Notes under the pieces: generated by a model
Seen by the model: the letters and a program-made list of their open reading frames with translations, nothing else
Databases searched by the model: none
Told to the model about the DNA's origin: nothing
Assembly: GCA_910586395.1 (NCBI GenBank)
Contig: CAJUFX010000001.1
Span: 322,733-386,732, forward strand
Source: an uncultured Bacteroidales bacterium
GTDB lineage: Bacteria > Bacteroidota > Bacteroidia > Bacteroidales > P3
DNA: 64,000 nucleotides
Direction: 5' to 3'
Shown here: piece by piece, positions 62,791-64,000 of the stretch
Numbering within the stretch: the stretch's first letter is position 1
Layout: each line of letters opens with the position of its first letter
Position numbers and translations under genes: made by a program

Positions 62791-63594
62791 ATGGAACAAT
62801 TCGGCATCTGTCTGCTCAGCCAAGTCCCTTTGCGGGGCACCATCAGCCACGCTTCGGAAATGGTATCGCAACTGCTTTTCGGCGAAACGTTCACCATCTT
62901 GGAAAAATATACGCATTGGCTGAAAATCCGCACGGATGCGGATGGCTATGAAGCATGGGTCGATAGCAAACAGATTCAACTCATTGCCAAAGAGCCACAC
63001 CAATTGTGGATTTCCGACGCCAAGGCGGCCTTTACCGCCACCCCTTACAGCCGCATTAACCGCACGGGCGACCTCTCACACTTCCCGGTCGGCATGGGCT
63101 GCCGGCTGCCGATTCTGGAAAATGGCATTTTTCAAACGCCTGAAACGGGCTTCGAAACACAAGATCCGCTCATGACAGCCGAAAGAAGACAAACGACCCC
63201 GGAGGCGGAAAAACGCGAAGCCTTGTTGCAATCGGCCATGCTCTGGCTCAACACGCCTTATCTCTGGGGGGGAAAATCCATCTTCGGCACCGATTGTTCC
63301 GGTTTTACGCAAACGCTTTACCGCATGTACGGCATACAACTGCCGCGCGACGCCAAAGACCAGGCGGCCGCGGGCGAAGCCGTCAATTTTTTGGAAGAAG
63401 CCCAACCGGCCGACTTGTTGTTTTTTGACAACGAAAACGAACAAATCGTACACGTAGGCCTCTATATGGGGAACAACCGCCTCATCCACGCGAGCGGCAT
63501 GGTACGCATCGATACCATCGACCACCAGGGCATCTACCGTCAGGACACCAAGACCTACAGCCACAAACTGCGGCTCATCCGCCGCGTGTTTTAG
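62791..63594 (+). CDS. NlpC/P60 cell-wall hydrolase with SH3-like N-terminus
   Basis: A protein of 267 aa from the ATG at 62791. The N-terminal part (1-75) looks like an SH3b domain (PLRGTISHASEMVSQLLFGETFTILEKYTHWLKIRTDADGYEAWVD), followed by a second such region, then the NlpC/P60 domain with C169 (FGTDCSGF), H221 (IVHVGLY) and H233 (LIHASG) as the likely catalytic triad. Relatives are endopeptidases that cut the D-Glu-diamino acid bond of murein peptides, often in recycling. No signal peptide is seen, so it may act in the cytosol, as the dipeptidyl-peptidase VI type does. Its end overlaps ligA by 3 bp. Confidence 0.9.
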   Translation: MEQFGICLLSQVPLRGTISHASEMVSQLLFGETFTILEKYTHWLKIRTDADGYEAWVDSKQIQLIAKEPHQLWISDAKAAFTATPYSRINRTGDLSHFPVGMGCRLPILENGIFQTPETGFETQDPLMTAERRQTTPEAEKREALLQSAMLWLNTPYLWGGKSIFGTDCSGFTQTLYRMYGIQLPRDAKDQAAAGEAVNFLEEAQPADLLFFDNENEQIVHVGLYMGNNRLIHASGMVRIDTIDHQGIYRQDTKTYSHKLRLIRRVF

Positions 63595-64000
63595 TCTGCC
63601 TGCCGTATCTTTTCGAAGAACGCGGCCTCGTCTATCATCTCTATGCCCAAGGCCAAGGCTTTCTTGCGCTTTTCAGGCCCCATGTTGTCGCCGGCCAACA
63701 GAAAGGTCGTGTTGCGCGACAGGCCGGAACCGACTTTGCCGCCGTTGGCCTCTATCAACGCTTTCATTTCATCGCGCGAACGTGAAAATACCCCGCTGAC
63801 CGTCCAGACCGTCCCTGTCAGGACACCTTCCGGCCGCTCGTTCGTATAAGCCGTCGCAAACTGCAGGCCAGCCGCCTTGAGACGCGCTATAAGCGCCCGG
63901 TGCTCCGGCTTGGCGAAATAATCCAAAACGCTTTGGGCGATGATTTCCCCCACGTCTTCCACTTGCAGCAAATCCTCTTTGGATGCGGCCATCAACGCAT
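63591..64000 (-). CDS. ligA: NAD-dependent DNA ligase LigA, C-terminal part
   Basis: The last 136 codons of LigA, running out of the window at its 5' side. It holds the end of the helix-hairpin-helix domain (SKEDLLQVEDVGEIIAQSVLDYFAKPEHRALIARLKAAGLQF) and the BRCT domain (LTGTVWTVSGVFSRSRDEMKALIEANGGKVGSGLSRNTTFLLAGDNMGPEKRKKALALGIEMIDEAAFFEKI). It joins nicked DNA using NAD+. VWTVSG replaces the usual FV.TG. It converges with the NlpC/P60 gene. Confidence 0.96.
   Translation of the reverse strand, partial: ALMAASKEDLLQVEDVGEIIAQSVLDYFAKPEHRALIARLKAAGLQFATAYTNERPEGVLTGTVWTVSGVFSRSRDEMKALIEANGGKVGSGLSRNTTFLLAGDNMGPEKRKKALALGIEMIDEAAFFEKIRQAD

Noticed and set aside
1..64000. CRISPR arrays, tRNA or rRNA genes
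   Set aside because: No regularly spaced repeats with unique spacers, no cloverleaf and no rRNA motif was seen; the tandem repeats found have no spacers.

Overview
The window is chromosomal DNA from a GC-rich member of the Bacteroidales, best matching a Porphyromonadaceae-like organism with a type IX secretion system (T9SS). The evidence is Bacteroidetes-type promoters (TTTG, about 18-20 bp, TAnnTTTG), frequent type A T9SS sorting domains (YPNP...G.Y), DUF5723 and other outer-membrane beta-barrel proteins, a DhaL-DegV fusion, a membrane-anchored TPR-HTH regulator and a TonB with the short Bacteroidetes layout. I cannot name the species. No tRNA, rRNA, CRISPR array or complete insertion sequence was seen, and no T9SS machinery gene is present although at least eight likely T9SS cargo proteins are.

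Layout. 1-9.3 kb, minus strand: a truncated M3 peptidase; an operon of lipoprotein, DUF5723 barrel and queE; and the translation operon thrS-infC-rpmI-rplT-rplS. 9.3-11 kb: two small paralogous barrel proteins behind a structured 5' leader. 11-13.8 kb: an AT-richer island with a BspA-like leucine-rich-repeat T9SS cargo, a 350-bp array of hairpins without a convincing gene, and a small phage-type protein. 13.8-23.5 kb: housekeeping genes (lolD-like ATPase, NifU-C protein, Mrp ATPase, adk, purE), two envelope proteins including a helix-hairpin-helix barrel protein, a sugar-phosphate transferase and the fused DhaL-DegV protein.

24.1-48.9 kb is the distinctive part: very large secreted proteins in tandem A-B pairs. 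A1 (24143) and B1 (28154) are followed by a TPR-transmembrane-HTH regulator (32393), then A2 (34720) and B2 (38849), then a two-gene ATPase/DUF4276 module (43022-44841), then a third A protein (45063) with no B partner. A proteins share an N-terminal sandwich domain, Fn3 and jelly-roll modules and an unusual C-terminal domain ending in YK.YL; the cassette just before that end differs in each copy. B proteins share two propeller-like regions, several Fn3 domains and a canonical type A sorting domain. I read this as a duplicated, module-swapping two-component surface system with its own candidate regulator.

49-64 kb: a thioredoxin-fold (Omp28-like) cargo and a subtilisin-like protease with T9SS tails, a complete RND efflux operon (adaptor, pump, outer-membrane factor), a large barrel protein, a decayed ORF6N gene, a TonB protein, an NlpC/P60 hydrolase with an SH3-like front end, and the 3' end of ligA.
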